From an archaeon (lineage in GTDB: Archaea; Thermoproteota; Thermoprotei_A; Marsarchaeales; Marsarchaeaceae), in NCBI GenBank assembly GCA_021817005.1, contig JAKAWJ010000002.1, positions 1 to 64,000 on the forward strand: DNA of 64,000 bases. The letters run 5' to 3'. Numbering within the stretch: position 1 is the first letter of the stretch; every line of letters begins with the position of its first letter. The notes under the pieces were generated by a model. The model saw only the letters and a program-made list of their open reading frames with translations, made no database searches and was not told the DNA's origin. Position numbers and translations under genes: made by a program. This document shows, in pieces, positions 8,139 through 17,388 of the stretch.

Positions 8139-9799
8139 CTGGTTTCCTTCACGCCTCCCTTACCTAGAAGTACGGGACGCGTAGGGACGCCAGCCGCGCG
8201 AGCTGCAGCTATCATGAATCCCAGATATGGGGGGCTTGGACGCAAAGGGCGAGATCTGAATTCCGGGTGAAACTGAGTTGCTACAAAGTAGGGGTGCCCT
8301 GGAAGTTCAATCACTTCTACGCGTCCGCCGGATTCGCTTACGCCCGTTATACTCATTCCTGCATCTATAAGGCTTCTAATGTATTTTGGATTTACTTCGT
8401 ATCTGTGACGGTGCCGTTCATTAATGACATCTTCTCCATAAAGGTCGAATATCTTGGATGGTCTGGACAAAATCACGGGATAGCCCCCCAAACGCATGGT
8501 ACCTCCCTTTGACGTAACATTCCCTTGCTCTGGCAGGAGGTCAACTACGGGGTGTGCGCATCCTTCATCATTCTCGGTGGAGTTCGCGCCTTTGAGCCCA
8601 AGGACGTTGCGCGCGAACTCTACGACGGAGAGCTGCATTCCGAAACATATGCCGAGAAAAGCTGTTGAACTGGTCCTTGCATATTGTATCGCCTTCACCT
8701 TGCCCTCCGTACCCCTCCTACCGAATCCAGGAAGCACCATTATTCCATGTATACCCCTAAATGCTTCAGCAAGGGCGTTCGTTTCCTCGAGAGTCTCAGC
8801 GCGCAGCCAATTTATGCGAACTCGCAGGCGGATCCATGCAGCTGCATGGACAAGCGCCTCGGAAATGCTAAGATAGGCATCAGGAAGTGCTGTGTATTTT
8901 CCAACCAAAGCAATCGTCACTTCGCCGTCCGGCTCGAGCACGCGTTCGACAAACTCCCTCCATCTCTTCAGCCCGGGGTCTAATGAGCGCCTTCTGCTTG
9001 CGAGCTTCAATCTCCTCTCTACGTAAGCGCCGAGCCCTTGTTCATCCAGTATTAGTGGCACCTGGTATATTGAGCTCACATCATATGAGGTAAAGATGGC
9101 CTCTTTTGGAACGCTTGTAAATAACGCCAGCTTGGCCCTAGAAGCTTCGTCAAGCAACCTAGCAGACCGCGCGACAATGACGTCAGGCTGCACGCCAATT
9201 CTACGCAACTCCTGAACGCTGTGTTGAGCCGGCTTGGTCTTGGTTTCCCCCGTGGATTTGAGTTCCGGTACGAGCGGGACGTGCACAAACAGGGTGTTAT
9301 CGTATCCCTGCTCCATTCGAAACTGACGGATAGCCTCCAGGAATGGAAGACTTTCGATATCACCTACTGTTCCCCCTATTTCGACAGTCAGTACGTCAAT
9401 ATCGAGAGAGCGACCGTAATCTAGTAGCAAGTCTTTGATCTCGTCAACTACGTGTGGAATAATCTGAACAGTCTGGCCCAGATAGTCACCTTTCCTCTCT
9501 TTCTCGATGACTCGCTTGTATACCAAGCCAGTGGTTATGTTCGCGTGTTTTGATAGCTCAATGTCCAGGAATCTCTCATAATGGCCGAGATCCAAGTCTG
9601 TCTCACCTCCATCTTGGGTAACGAATACCTCACCGTGTTGGTAAGGATTCATGGTACCCGCATCAACATTCACGTACGGATCCATTTTGACCGAAGAAAC
9701 ACTCGAACCGGCCGACTGGAGTATCTTGCCGATGGATGAGGTGACTATCCCTTTACCCACACTACTCAGCACACCACCAGTAACGAATACATACTTCAA
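8126..9799 (-). CDS. pyrG: CTP synthase (glutamine hydrolysing)
   Basis: It converts UTP to CTP using ATP and glutamine. The synthase domain opens with 'KYVFVTGGVLSSVGKG' and 'KMDPYVNVDAGTMNPYQHGE'. The class-I glutaminase domain has its nucleophile in 'FLGICFGMQLSVVEF' and the His-Glu pair in 'ATQFHPEF'. The frame stays open to a TTG at 9865, but families start exactly at 'MKYVFVTGG'. A TATA box at 9883-9890 predicts transcription from about 9860, and aaggt lies 8-12 bp before the TTG at 9799. I therefore choose 9799, giving 557 residues. Confidence 0.95.
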   Translation of the reverse strand: MKYVFVTGGVLSSVGKGIVTSSIGKILQSAGSSVSSVKMDPYVNVDAGTMNPYQHGEVFVTQDGGETDLDLGHYERFLDIELSKHANITTGLVYKRVIEKERKGDYLGQTVQIIPHVVDEIKDLLLDYGRSLDIDVLTVEIGGTVGDIESLPFLEAIRQFRMEQGYDNTLFVHVPLVPELKSTGETKTKPAQHSVQELRRIGVQPDVIVARSARLLDEASRAKLALFTSVPKEAIFTSYDVSSIYQVPLILDEQGLGAYVERRLKLASRRRSLDPGLKRWREFVERVLEPDGEVTIALVGKYTALPDAYLSISEALVHAAAWIRLRVRINWLRAETLEETNALAEAFRGIHGIMVLPGFGRRGTEGKVKAIQYARTSSTAFLGICFGMQLSVVEFARNVLGLKGANSTENDEGCAHPVVDLLPEQGNVTSKGGTMRLGGYPVILSRPSKIFDLYGEDVINERHRHRYEVNPKYIRSLIDAGMSITGVSESGGRVEVIELPGHPYFVATQFHPEFRSRPLRPSPPYLGFMIAAARAAGVPTRPVLLGKGGVKETRWSQ

Positions 9800-9880
9800 C
9801 TCGATTACCTTGCCATAACAGACTCTCGCCCACTTACGCGATGGCTTAACCTTTGCCAAGACCAAGCTGACGAACCAGAA

Positions 9881-9891
9881 AAGTATATAGA
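9881..9891 (-). promoter_or_regulatory. TATA box for the pyrG-DUF460 operon
   Basis: The minus strand reads tctatatactt. It is the only clear promoter upstream of pyrG and decides the start-codon choice for that gene. Confidence 0.55.
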
Positions 9892-9919
9892 AATCCTAAG
9901 CAACTGGTTGCACCGCCAG

Positions 9920-10636
9920 CTACCTCAGAATAAATGTTATGAGCACAGCCAAAATGCCCGACATAAAAACTCCATCAAAGGTGCCAGCCCCCCCTATGCT
10001 CACGATTTGAGCCCTTAATTCCGAGAGGCGATGTATGTTCATCAAATCCGCCCCTATCAGCGTGCCCAGAGAGCCTCCTATATATGCGAGGCTAAAGCTC
10101 AACTCCGCGTGCTGCAGTGATATCAGTAGTGCGATTATCGCGGCAAGGAACGGCGGTATAAATGCTGGAACGACAATTCCCATGCCTCGAACCGGTTTCG
10201 CAAGTCTGTTAACCACTATAGCAACCAATAACACAGCAACAAAAATCTCAAGAGAATAACCAACTTCCCTATACCAGACATACGCCGATAGAATTATGGG
10301 AATGATGGCCCCTCCCACATTCAGGGCGACAACGGTCCTCGGTTTTTCATCGACTATGGTCGGTACTGGGTAGGTTATCCCGAACAACGTATAATAATCC
10401 ATCTTGATGATGGGCTCCTTGCCTCTAAGCTTGAAGACTGGGATGTTTACCATACTACCTAGGAGGCTGAGAATTATTATCAGTGCTGCATCTGTAACAG
10501 TAAAACCAAGGTTTCCAAACACCACTTTTGTTATTCCGAGCACGACAAACGGAAAAAGGAGGAGTAATGCGAGGAAAATCATGAAATAGAGAAATACGCC
10601 AGACGCAGGAGGATAGAAATACTTTCTATAGCTCAA
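9920..10636 (-). CDS. DUF1614 integral membrane protein
   Basis: This 238-residue protein is almost wholly hydrophobic with about seven membrane spans. The strings 'GSMVNIPVF', 'VALNVGGAIIPIILS', 'GTLIGADLMNI' and 'GGAGTFDGVFMSGI' match the archaeal and bacterial DUF1614 family. The function is unknown; the conserved Asn, Gly and Asp residues within the membrane suggest transport or intramembrane catalysis, which is inference. Its start overlaps the end of the phosphoesterase gene by 11 bp, so the two are probably cotranscribed. Confidence 0.88.
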   Translation of the reverse strand: MSYRKYFYPPASGVFLYFMIFLALLLLFPFVVLGITKVVFGNLGFTVTDAALIIILSLLGSMVNIPVFKLRGKEPIIKMDYYTLFGITYPVPTIVDEKPRTVVALNVGGAIIPIILSAYVWYREVGYSLEIFVAVLLVAIVVNRLAKPVRGMGIVVPAFIPPFLAAIIALLISLQHAELSFSLAYIGGSLGTLIGADLMNIHRLSELRAQIVSIGGAGTFDGVFMSGILAVLITFILR

Positions 10637-11300
10637 TTAGAGTGACTCCCCGGCAAACTGGTAATGCGACATTATAGACCCTCGTCTTGCCCACTACTGC
10701 GCTGGCAACCTTTGAAAGGTGCGCGTGGCCGTGGATAGACACATCAACATAGCCCTTACGAAAGAAGGCTGTAAAGTCGTGTCCAAGCTCCGCCCAGTAG
10801 GCTTCGCCTTCGCCGGCCAGAGTCTCTCTGCATGTCGCGTAGTGGGTCACTAAAAGCCGGGAGTCGGACCGAGGGCCTTCTCTTACAAAGAACTCTTCAA
10901 TCGCAGTCCTCTTCTGCTCATATTCCTGCAAGATGCCCGGCACGTTATTCATCTGCCACCGGGTGGGTCGGTCGAGGACGCCTTGGGAACCGTAAATAGC
11001 CAGAGACTTGTGTTTAACCGGCAGAATCTGGCCCTGCTCGTCCAACCAGGTTACGGTCGGAAAGCGCCGAATGATCTCGGCTCGATCTGGCTTCCTCTCC
11101 CTGTTGCCGAAACAAGCGAATACGGGAGCTCCATACAAGCCATCAACCTGTTCGAGAAAAATCGAAAAACCCTCCGTGTCACCGTTTTCTACGATGTCGC
11201 CGGCAAGCACCACAAGGTCCACTTCCGCAGGTCTCAGCGCACGCATGGCTGCCTGCAATCCTCTGGGTATGTGCAAATCGCTCATAGCAACTATTCTCAT
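10626..11300 (-). CDS. Calcineurin-like metallophosphoesterase
   Basis: The protein starts with 'MRIVAMSDLHIP', the metal-binding DxH of this superfamily. It then shows 'VVLAGDIVENGD' (GD motif), 'CFGNRERK' (GNRE in place of GNHD), 'LVTHYATC' and 'SIHGHAHLS' (GHxH). These ligate two metal ions for phosphoester hydrolysis. The frame is open to 11429, but the fold begins at the ATG at 11300. The GNRE variant is seen in archaeal members; the substrate is unknown. Confidence 0.88.
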   Translation of the reverse strand: MRIVAMSDLHIPRGLQAAMRALRPAEVDLVVLAGDIVENGDTEGFSIFLEQVDGLYGAPVFACFGNRERKPDRAEIIRRFPTVTWLDEQGQILPVKHKSLAIYGSQGVLDRPTRWQMNNVPGILQEYEQKRTAIEEFFVREGPRSDSRLLVTHYATCRETLAGEGEAYWAELGHDFTAFFRKGYVDVSIHGHAHLSKVASAVVGKTRVYNVALPVCRGVTLIEL

Positions 11301-11464
11301 GGGGGGGTCCGAACGTCGTTCCGTTTTCCGAATAATAATGCTTTCCGCGACTATTTGACAGTTTGGAAGTTCGGCTTCGATCAACTTTAGCCAAACGCTG
11401 CACCCCGGAGGGTAAGGTAAGCCGTGCAAAGAGAGCTTTTATTGTCCAGCGCGGCGCGTTCAGT

Positions 11465-13171
11465 ATGACAGTCGCTAGGCGGCCGATAGACTCCCTGATC
11501 GACGAGGGATTTTACAATCGAGAGCAGAGAATAGTAAAGGCGATTACAGGGCAGGAAATGCACGCAGCTGATTGGCAAATAGAAGGACCACTGCGCATGC
11601 TGTTTCACGTCCTCGACCAAAATGTGGCAAAAGATCCCAAAAACCTGATAGTTTATGGAGGGACCGGTAAGGCCGCCAGAAACTGGGATGCATTTGAAGC
11701 CATAGTTGATTCACTCTTAACCCTGCGACGGGATGAGACTCTGCTTGTGCAGAGTGGAAAACCCGTTGCAGTGTTTCAGACTTTTGAACACTCTCCGCGC
11801 GTTCTGCTCTCCAATTCCATGCTTGTCCCCAAGTGGGCAAACTGGGATTACTTCAGAGAAATGGAAGCTAAAGGGCTAACCATGTACGGTCAAATGACAG
11901 CAGGTAGTTGGTCGTATATCGGAACTCAGGGAATACTGCAAGGAACCTACGAAGAGTTTGGAGCAATTGCAGAGTCCCAATACGGAGGTAATCTGAAGCA
12001 TAGACTGATTTTGAGCGCCGGCTTGGGGGAAATGGGGGGAGCCCAGCCACTTGCAATTAAGATGCATGGAGGAGTTGCATTGATAGCAGAAGTAAACGAG
12101 GAGCAAATTGATAGGAAGATTTCCCAAGGTTACCTTGATGTCAAGTCAGAGGATTTGGATGGTGCCCTTAGCCTCGCATTGACCGCAAAAGACAGGGGAG
12201 AAGCCCTGTCGATTGGTGTGCGTACAAACGCTGCCGACCTTTGCTCATTTCTTCTGTCGCAGGGAATAACACCCGATATCGTGACGGACCAAACCGCCGC
12301 ACATGATTTGCTATCTGGATATATTCCCGCAGGGGTTGAATATCAGAGAGCTCAGGAGCTCAGGGATTCCGATCGGACCAGTTATTTGAAGCTAGTCTCG
12401 GAGACCCTCAAGTCTCATGTGTTATCAATTCTCGAATTCCAGAAGAGAGGTTCAATTGCGTTCGACTATGGCAATAACATAAGAAAGCAAGCCTTGGACT
12501 TGGGCGTAACCGACGCGTTCAAAATCCAAGGCCAAATGGTTTTCATGCGACCACTGTTTGAAGAAGGCAGAGGTCCCTTTCGGTGGACAAGTTTGGTAGG
12601 TTCTGAGAGTGACATCCGACGTCTTGACCAAGAGATACTGGAGATCTTTTCAGAAAATACAAAGCTTTCCCGGTGGATCAAACAGGCCTCGAGTGCAGTC
12701 CATTTCCAGGGCCTACCTGCACGCGTTTGCTGGCTCGGGTATGGAGAGAGGGCAAACTTCGGGATACGAATAAACGAACTTGTGAGAAAGGGAGTTTTGA
12801 GCGGACCCGTCTGGGTGGGCAGGGATCACTTGGACAGCGGCAGCGTTGCGTCGCCATACAGAGAAACAGAAGGAATGTTGGATGGAAGCGACGCAATCGG
12901 CGACTGGCCAGTTCTAAATGCACTTTCAAACGCGGTCGCAGGCGCTTCCTGGGTCGCCTTTCATCATGGAGGAGGAGTAGGGATTGGTTACTCGATTCAT
13001 GCGGGATTCGGGCTCGTGTTAGATGGAACCGACAGCATGCAGGAGAGAGCCAAGCGAGTTCTTACTGTTGACCCCGGACTCGGCATAGCAAGACATGCTG
13101 ATGCTGGATACACGAGGGCTGCCGCAGCGGCGTCAAGACATGGGATTCGAATTCCGATGAAACGTGATTGA
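11465..13171 (+). CDS. hutU: Urocanate hydratase (urocanase)
   Basis: The protein catalyses the NAD+-dependent hydration of urocanate in histidine degradation. Family signatures are clear: 'YGGTGKAARNWDAFEAIV', 'LVQSGKPVAVFQTFE', 'YGQMTAGSWSYIGTQGI', 'SAGLGEMGGAQPLA' and 'HHGGGVGIGYSIHAG'. From ATG 11465 it has 568 residues, the usual length. The frame extends to 11363 but family N-termini match the later start, and a TATA-like gcttttattg lies near 11430. No other hut gene is next to it in this window. Confidence 0.95.
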   Translation: MTVARRPIDSLIDEGFYNREQRIVKAITGQEMHAADWQIEGPLRMLFHVLDQNVAKDPKNLIVYGGTGKAARNWDAFEAIVDSLLTLRRDETLLVQSGKPVAVFQTFEHSPRVLLSNSMLVPKWANWDYFREMEAKGLTMYGQMTAGSWSYIGTQGILQGTYEEFGAIAESQYGGNLKHRLILSAGLGEMGGAQPLAIKMHGGVALIAEVNEEQIDRKISQGYLDVKSEDLDGALSLALTAKDRGEALSIGVRTNAADLCSFLLSQGITPDIVTDQTAAHDLLSGYIPAGVEYQRAQELRDSDRTSYLKLVSETLKSHVLSILEFQKRGSIAFDYGNNIRKQALDLGVTDAFKIQGQMVFMRPLFEEGRGPFRWTSLVGSESDIRRLDQEILEIFSENTKLSRWIKQASSAVHFQGLPARVCWLGYGERANFGIRINELVRKGVLSGPVWVGRDHLDSGSVASPYRETEGMLDGSDAIGDWPVLNALSNAVAGASWVAFHHGGGVGIGYSIHAGFGLVLDGTDSMQERAKRVLTVDPGLGIARHADAGYTRAAAAASRHGIRIPMKRD

Positions 13172-13173
13172 CC

Positions 13174-13770
13174 TCATCGAAGGCCCTTACACACTGCATA
13201 TATCTCGCTACTCGTTACTCTCGAAGATTCCGGCTTTTCCAAGATCAGCTTCTCAAAACTCGAACGTAGCCCGGCGATTATTTGTTGGAAGTCTTCAGAC
13301 CTAAACAGTTTGACAAGGAATACGCCATCGCGGTCGAGCTTGGCCCTCGCAATCTCCTCTGCAGCCAGCACAAGTTCGTAGTGGCGCGCACTGTCTACAC
13401 TCGCTATCCCCGAAAACTTGGGCGCAAGGTCAGATAATACTGCATCCACTTTCCCCTCAAAATAGGGGTTGAGACCCGTTTGAGTTAGTTGTAATACGTC
13501 TGCCTGAATAAAGGTGACGTTGGCAGGCACATTGATCCTCAACTGTTCCGTGTCCACTGCGAAAATGTGTCCGCTCGCTCCGACCGCCCTGCTTTCGTAG
13601 GCTACCCAACCGCCGGGGGAAGACCCAAGGTCGAGTAGCTTCATTCCATTATGCAGTAGTCTTTGACGGCGGTCAATCTGCGCTAACTTGTAGTAGGCAC
13701 GACTTGGTGCTCCTATACGCTGGGCCCTTTTATAGTAGGTATCGCTGCCGTGTCTTTTCATCCAACTCAT
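13174..13770 (-). CDS. rlmE: RlmE/FtsJ-family RNA 2'-O-ribose methyltransferase
   Basis: This 198-residue protein opens with 'DTYYKRAQRIGAPSRAYYKL' and has the SAM-binding motif 'LLDLGSSPGGWVAYES'. The Rrmj catalytic tetrad K-D-K-E is visible: Lys in 'SRAYYKL', Asp in 'VLSDLAPK', Lys in 'FLVKLFRSED' and Glu in 'EKPESSR'. It methylates ribose 2'-hydroxyls of rRNA. It faces urocanase tail to tail, with 2 bp between the stop codons. The TFE-beta-like gene starts 58 bp upstream. Confidence 0.93.
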   Translation of the reverse strand: MSWMKRHGSDTYYKRAQRIGAPSRAYYKLAQIDRRQRLLHNGMKLLDLGSSPGGWVAYESRAVGASGHIFAVDTEQLRINVPANVTFIQADVLQLTQTGLNPYFEGKVDAVLSDLAPKFSGIASVDSARHYELVLAAEEIARAKLDRDGVFLVKLFRSEDFQQIIAGLRSSFEKLILEKPESSRVTSSEIYAVCKGLR

Positions 13771-13828
13771 TCAACTTCACCCACAGTGTGAAATGCCATC
13801 AGCAATTCTGTTTTCTGGAGGTTATTTT

Positions 13829-14068
13829 TCAGGTCTCGGTCTTGGTTGTTTCTCTCTGAAACCACTGTAGGAGAAACTCGCAGGTGATAGGATCGTGTTT
13901 TGCTCCGCTATTACACTCGTAAAAGAATTGACAAGTAAAGCATGGAGTCGCCAGCTCAGGGTGCCTCTCAACAAGCGCGGACCATCTTCTGTCCACTTCT
14001 GCCAAATCTACTTTGATGGTTTCCGTTGGAAAGTGCGGAGAAAAATTCTCAGCCTTTAAGTCGTGCAA
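13829..14068 (-). CDS. RPC34/TFE-beta-like protein with iron-sulfur cysteine motif
   Basis: The 79-residue protein ends in 'PCFTCQFFYECNSGAKHDPITCEFLLQW'-type sequence (residues 41-69), giving cysteine spacing C-x2-C-x5-C-x10-C. The C-terminal Fe-S motif of eukaryotic RNA polymerase III subunit RPC34/RPC39 and of crenarchaeal TFE-beta has this spacing and a similar 'C-x-Y/F-L-x-x-W' ending. TFE-beta helps TFE-alpha open promoter DNA. Here the winged-helix domain seems missing or very short, so it is a minimal form. Translation would begin at TTG 14068, with a TATA-like agtatatgg about 20 bp upstream. Confidence 0.7.
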   Translation of the reverse strand: MHDLKAENFSPHFPTETIKVDLAEVDRRWSALVERHPELATPCFTCQFFYECNSGAKHDPITCEFLLQWFQRETTKTET

Positions 14069-14125
14069 ATTAACCGTTCCATATACTATGAGTCGCCCTC
14101 TTTAAGCCTTAGCGGGTCGACTGCG

Positions 14126-14407
14126 TCACCGCCTATGGCGGTGACCATGCTGCCGTTTGGCGTTCGAGCTGTTTTCGCGAGGGAGATAGAAGAGTGTCTG
14201 ACCAATATATTTTAGCGGTTCAGTCTTTGGAAGCGGCTTTAGTGCATAATAGGGCCCATTGATCGGTCCGAAGATTTCTTCGACTCTACCTACAATATAT
14301 CCAGTTGAGTCTATGCCGAATCCCCCGACTCGAAGAGACTCTCTTCCCCTCACGATTAGGCGCTTTGTGGAGTGTGAGAGGTGCAGAACTTCGCCCAATC
14401 GCTTCAA
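14126..14407 (-). CDS. gar1: H/ACA RNP protein Gar1
   Basis: The 93-residue protein is a small beta-barrel with the Gar1 core: 'GIDSTGYIVGRVEEIFGPING' followed by 'PYYALKP' and a basic tail (NAKRQHGHRHRR). Gar1 binds Cbf5 and helps H/ACA guide RNPs turn over during rRNA pseudouridylation. It follows SRP19 by 2 bp, so S8e-SRP19-Gar1 form one operon. The order Gar1 next to SRP19 and S8e is common in archaea. Confidence 0.92.
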   Translation of the reverse strand: MKRLGEVLHLSHSTKRLIVRGRESLRVGGFGIDSTGYIVGRVEEIFGPINGPYYALKPLPKTEPLKYIGQTLFYLPRENSSNAKRQHGHRHRR

Positions 14408-14409
14408 AA

Positions 14410-14730
14410 TTAATGGCTCCGAGCGGATCTAATAGCATTTAGCTGTGCCGCAATTGCCTTCGTTGCAGTCGATTTTGGCACGCTTTCGACAATTACAGAG
14501 CCTTGGTCCATCCACCAAACCGCGGGATGCCTCGCTGTATTCTCGGATTGCGTGTAGCCAAGCTTCATACACGCATGCTTAAGTTCCTCCAGCCGTGGCG
14601 CCTCAACAGCCAGCGATAATGGTACCCTCCGAATAGAACGAGGTAAAGAGCGGTCAAAATACGCAACATATATCCTGTGTCCGGGGCGCGCAATCAAGCT
14701 CCTACGCCTTTCGGTCGACCAAAATGCCAT
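14410..14730 (-). CDS. srp19: Signal recognition particle protein SRP19
   Basis: The 106-residue protein contains 'IYVAYFDRSLPRSIRRVP' and 'EELKHACMKLGY', the signature of SRP19, which clamps the tips of helices 6 and 8 of SRP RNA before SRP54 binds. Its first 29 bp overlap the end of the S8e gene. A shorter start nearer 'MxxxxGHRIYVAYFD' is possible but no better start codon is visible. Confidence 0.92.
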   Translation of the reverse strand: MAFWSTERRRSLIARPGHRIYVAYFDRSLPRSIRRVPLSLAVEAPRLEELKHACMKLGYTQSENTARHPAVWWMDQGSVIVESVPKSTATKAIAAQLNAIRSARSH

Positions 14731-15100
14731 TAAGTACTCCGTCGCGGCCGGGCCTAGAAGTTATTTTGACCTGTCCAAGTTCTGTCTTCACCAACGCCCC
14801 TTTGGTAAGTATCCCTCGGCGTGCGTACTCTACATTTGCGGGCGTCTTGTCCACCCCGAGTATGCGAGTTTTAACGACCTTGCCAGTGCCGTCTACTGCG
14901 TTCAAATATCCCGCTTTAATTACCCTAACCTTGTGCGTTCCCCCTCTCTTCCTCATCTTCCTCATTTCATCTGAACTAGCTACCATGGGTGCGGAGAAGG
15001 GCCCCCCTAACTCATACTTTCTCTTTCCCCTGTGGGCCGATTTCATGCCACCTGATATTAGCCTGCTATCCCTGCCTTGGTAGTAACTCATTCGCATCAT
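14702..15100 (-). CDS. rps8e: 30S ribosomal protein S8e
   Basis: The 132-residue protein has 'MSYYQGRDSRLISGG' at its start and the archaeal S8e strings 'GKRKYELGGPF', 'RKRGGTHKVRVIKAGYLN', 'ILGVDKTPANVEYARRGILTKGA' and 'SRPGRDGVLNGILV'. An ATG at 15094 or the one at 15091 (MSYYQG) may be the real start rather than 15100. It heads the S8e-SRP19-Gar1 operon. Confidence 0.94.
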   Translation of the reverse strand: MMRMSYYQGRDSRLISGGMKSAHRGKRKYELGGPFSAPMVASSDEMRKMRKRGGTHKVRVIKAGYLNAVDGTGKVVKTRILGVDKTPANVEYARRGILTKGALVKTELGQVKITSRPGRDGVLNGILVDRKA

Positions 15101-15379
15101 GCCTCACCATCAAAGAGATAAGCCTATCGAGTAAATTCAGCCCGATTGATGACGCAGCCGTGGAGAAATGTTCAGTAACCGAACGAGTTATTCCGCCTGG
15201 ACGGGTATGCCCTTTACGGCGGCGAGACCAGACGAAGCATGCACCTTAATGGTCGGTCTGTTTCAAATCTAGACTGACTACTCGGTGATACAGTGCTCGG
15301 AAAAACTTAAGCGGGCCACGGTAAATGTGAGCAGCGCCAATGGGTTCACGAACAAATCTGCTAAGTCATACTTGAACTC
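15101..15379. other. Divergent promoter region between S8e and UPP synthase
   Basis: The region between the divergent rps8e and uppS genes contains an AT-rich TATA-like patch (gaaaaacttaagcgg, near 15299-15313) oriented towards uppS. I found no RNA gene or convincing reading frame. Confidence 0.5.
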
Positions 15380-15425
15380 ATGTGGATATGGATATGGTGG
15401 AAACACTTGGCGCCGCAAAACTTAA

Positions 15426-16216
15426 TGGGGGACATTCGCGACGCGGCGCTTGGCTATCTTCTCCGCCCCGTCTATTCGCTCTATGCGTGGAGATTGGAGA
15501 AGCAGATATCGGCTAAACAGATGCCAAGCCACATCGGCTTCATACTCGATGGTAACCGCAGATGGGCCCGCTCTAGGAACGTGCCATCAGCATTGGGTCA
15601 CAGGATGGGGTACCATAAGGCAAAAGAAGTTCTTGACTGGTGCTGGAAACAGAAAATCAATACCGTTACAGTGTACGCACTTTCCTTGGATAACATACAG
15701 AAGCGTTCCCCCTCCGAAGTCGCCGGACTGATCTCACTTGTTGAACAGGCAGTACAGGAGCTTACTGAGGATGAACGAATACGGAAGGAAGTAAGGGTTA
15801 AAATCATTGGGAGTCGCGATGTACTTCCTCCCTCTCTACTCGAAAAAGTAGTACAGTTAGAGAATCTGACGGCTAGCAACAACATGTTCAACCTCTTTAT
15901 GGCAGTGGGATACAGCGGGAGGGCAGAGATCGTTGATGCCATAAAAAAAATTGTGAGAGAAGCTCGGGAAGGAAAACTAACTGAAAACGAGCTTAATGAA
16001 CAGACTGTCTCGGCATACTTGTATACGGCTGGCGCTGAGGACCCTGACCTGATTCTCAGGACAGGCGGAGAGACTCGGCTAAGCGATTTTCTCCCCTGGC
16101 AGGCTATCTATTCAGAATTTGTGTTTATCGATGTTCCATGGCCAGAGTTTCGGTTTATCGATTTCCTTAGAGCCATCCGAACATACCAGCAAAAAGAGAG
16201 AAGAAAGGGAGGATAA
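15426..16216 (+). CDS. uppS: Undecaprenyl/cis-polyprenyl diphosphate synthase family
   Basis: It elongates isoprenyl diphosphates in cis to make the long lipid carrier used for glycosylation. Motifs are 'HIGFILDGNRRWARSRN' (catalytic Asp), 'GHRMGYHKAKEVLDWC', 'TVYALSLDNIQKR', 'DPDLILRTGGETRLSDFLPWQAIYSEF' split across the active site, and 'WPEF'. The frame is open to 15380, but the ATG at 15426 gives the usual N-terminus. Converges on DUF373. Confidence 0.94.
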
Positions 16217-16223
16217 GGTTAGG

Positions 16224-17327
16224 TTAGGTCTGGCCCGTCGGTTTGTATTTAGATTTTACCCACTTCTCTCCCTGCAACGATAGAATCGCTACGGCCACCG
16301 TAAGCACCATTGCACTGAATACCTTTAGAGAAAGTTCGCCTACAGTGGCGCCAGTAAACTGGCCGGTTTGCAGTGCTGCCGCCACACTCACGATTGCTGC
16401 GCGTATGCTGAGCACAAACGTAATTGCGGTTATGTCTTTCCAAAAGTGAACCTGGCCCGACAAGTATGAACTTGCAATGATCGAGGAGAAATAGATTATG
16501 ACAGCCGCAATATAGTAGTCAAGCGTGTCATTCAGCAATAGAGGTATGCCAGCGCTGACATTCTGTGCATAATTCTGCGCAATCACTATGTCTGTCGCTA
16601 TAGCAAAAAGAATGACCGCCGCACTGAATATTTTACCGATTAGAAATATCGGTTCATTATTCCAGTCCTGTACGAACTTCTGATAAAATCGCTGATAGAC
16701 GTTAAACCCTCTGAACACCATTGTAGCACCTAGAATCACCGCAACTGCATATGCACCATAGTTCGAGAGGCCCTTTGAAGCAAGAACTACAAAGGCTAGT
16801 ATCAGAAGTCCTGGAATCCCAAGCGTATAGCGAGTAAATCTTGGTTCGGTGAAACCCTTCCTAACATAGGCTGCAAAAACCCGATAACTTTCTTCAACTC
16901 CCTTGGAATACTCCACAGTCACACGCTGAAGCGAGAATAGCGGTACTATTGACTGAACAATTGGGACAACCCTTTCATCTTCTCCGCCATCACTAACAAA
17001 TACAACCCCCACAGGACGAAACTTCGAGACTACCTCGGAAACTTCCTTACGAATATTCAGGTCTGCCTCAACGCCACCGCGTTCGGAACCGACTACGAGT
17101 GCAATGTCCACACCTTCGTCATGCAACGCAGCGAGTTCATCAAATTGCTTAATAGCCCCGAATATCGCATTCACGTCAGTATCTTCTGGGCTGACAAGCG
17201 CCAATCTGGTCGCGGCATCAAGAACTGCCTCGCGGCCAATGATTGGAGTTTTGGCTGCAATTTTAGAGAGGTCGTTATCTACGTCGACGCATAATACCAT
17301 TAGCCGCTGGACAGCCATTTGTCTAGT
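16224..17327 (-). CDS. DUF373 family membrane protein
   Basis: The N-terminal 150 residues form an alpha/beta domain starting 'MVLCVDVDNDLSKIAAKTPI' with 'VSPEDTDVNAIFGAI' and 'VVGSERGGVEADL'. About seven membrane spans follow (residues ~175-360). This is the archaeal DUF373 family, of unknown function. The frame continues to 17375; a TATA-like cttaaattt at 17342-17350 makes ATG 17327 or ATG 17309 the likely start. It may share a transcript with the coiled-coil gene upstream (61 bp gap). Confidence 0.88.
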   Translation of the reverse strand, partial: TRQMAVQRLMVLCVDVDNDLSKIAAKTPIIGREAVLDAATRLALVSPEDTDVNAIFGAIKQFDELAALHDEGVDIALVVGSERGGVEADLNIRKEVSEVVSKFRPVGVVFVSDGGEDERVVPIVQSIVPLFSLQRVTVEYSKGVEESYRVFAAYVRKGFTEPRFTRYTLGIPGLLILAFVVLASKGLSNYGAYAVAVILGATMVFRGFNVYQRFYQKFVQDWNNEPIFLIGKIFSAAVILFAIATDIVIAQNYAQNVSAGIPLLLNDTLDYYIAAVIIYFSSIIASSYLSGQVHFWKDITAITFVLSIRAAIVSVAAALQTGQFTGATVGELSLKVFSAMVLTVAVAILSLQGEKWVKSKYKPTGQT

Positions 17328-17388
17328 TCTATATCTGACGACAAAATTTAAGTGTGCTGTGTCGGTCCGAACCAATCGTTAGAAGTCT

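Noticed and set aside
11465-13171. RtcB RNA ligase
   Set aside because: The length and first impression suggested it, but the motifs (YGQMTAGSWSYIGTQGI and HHGGGVGIGYSIHAG) are those of urocanase.
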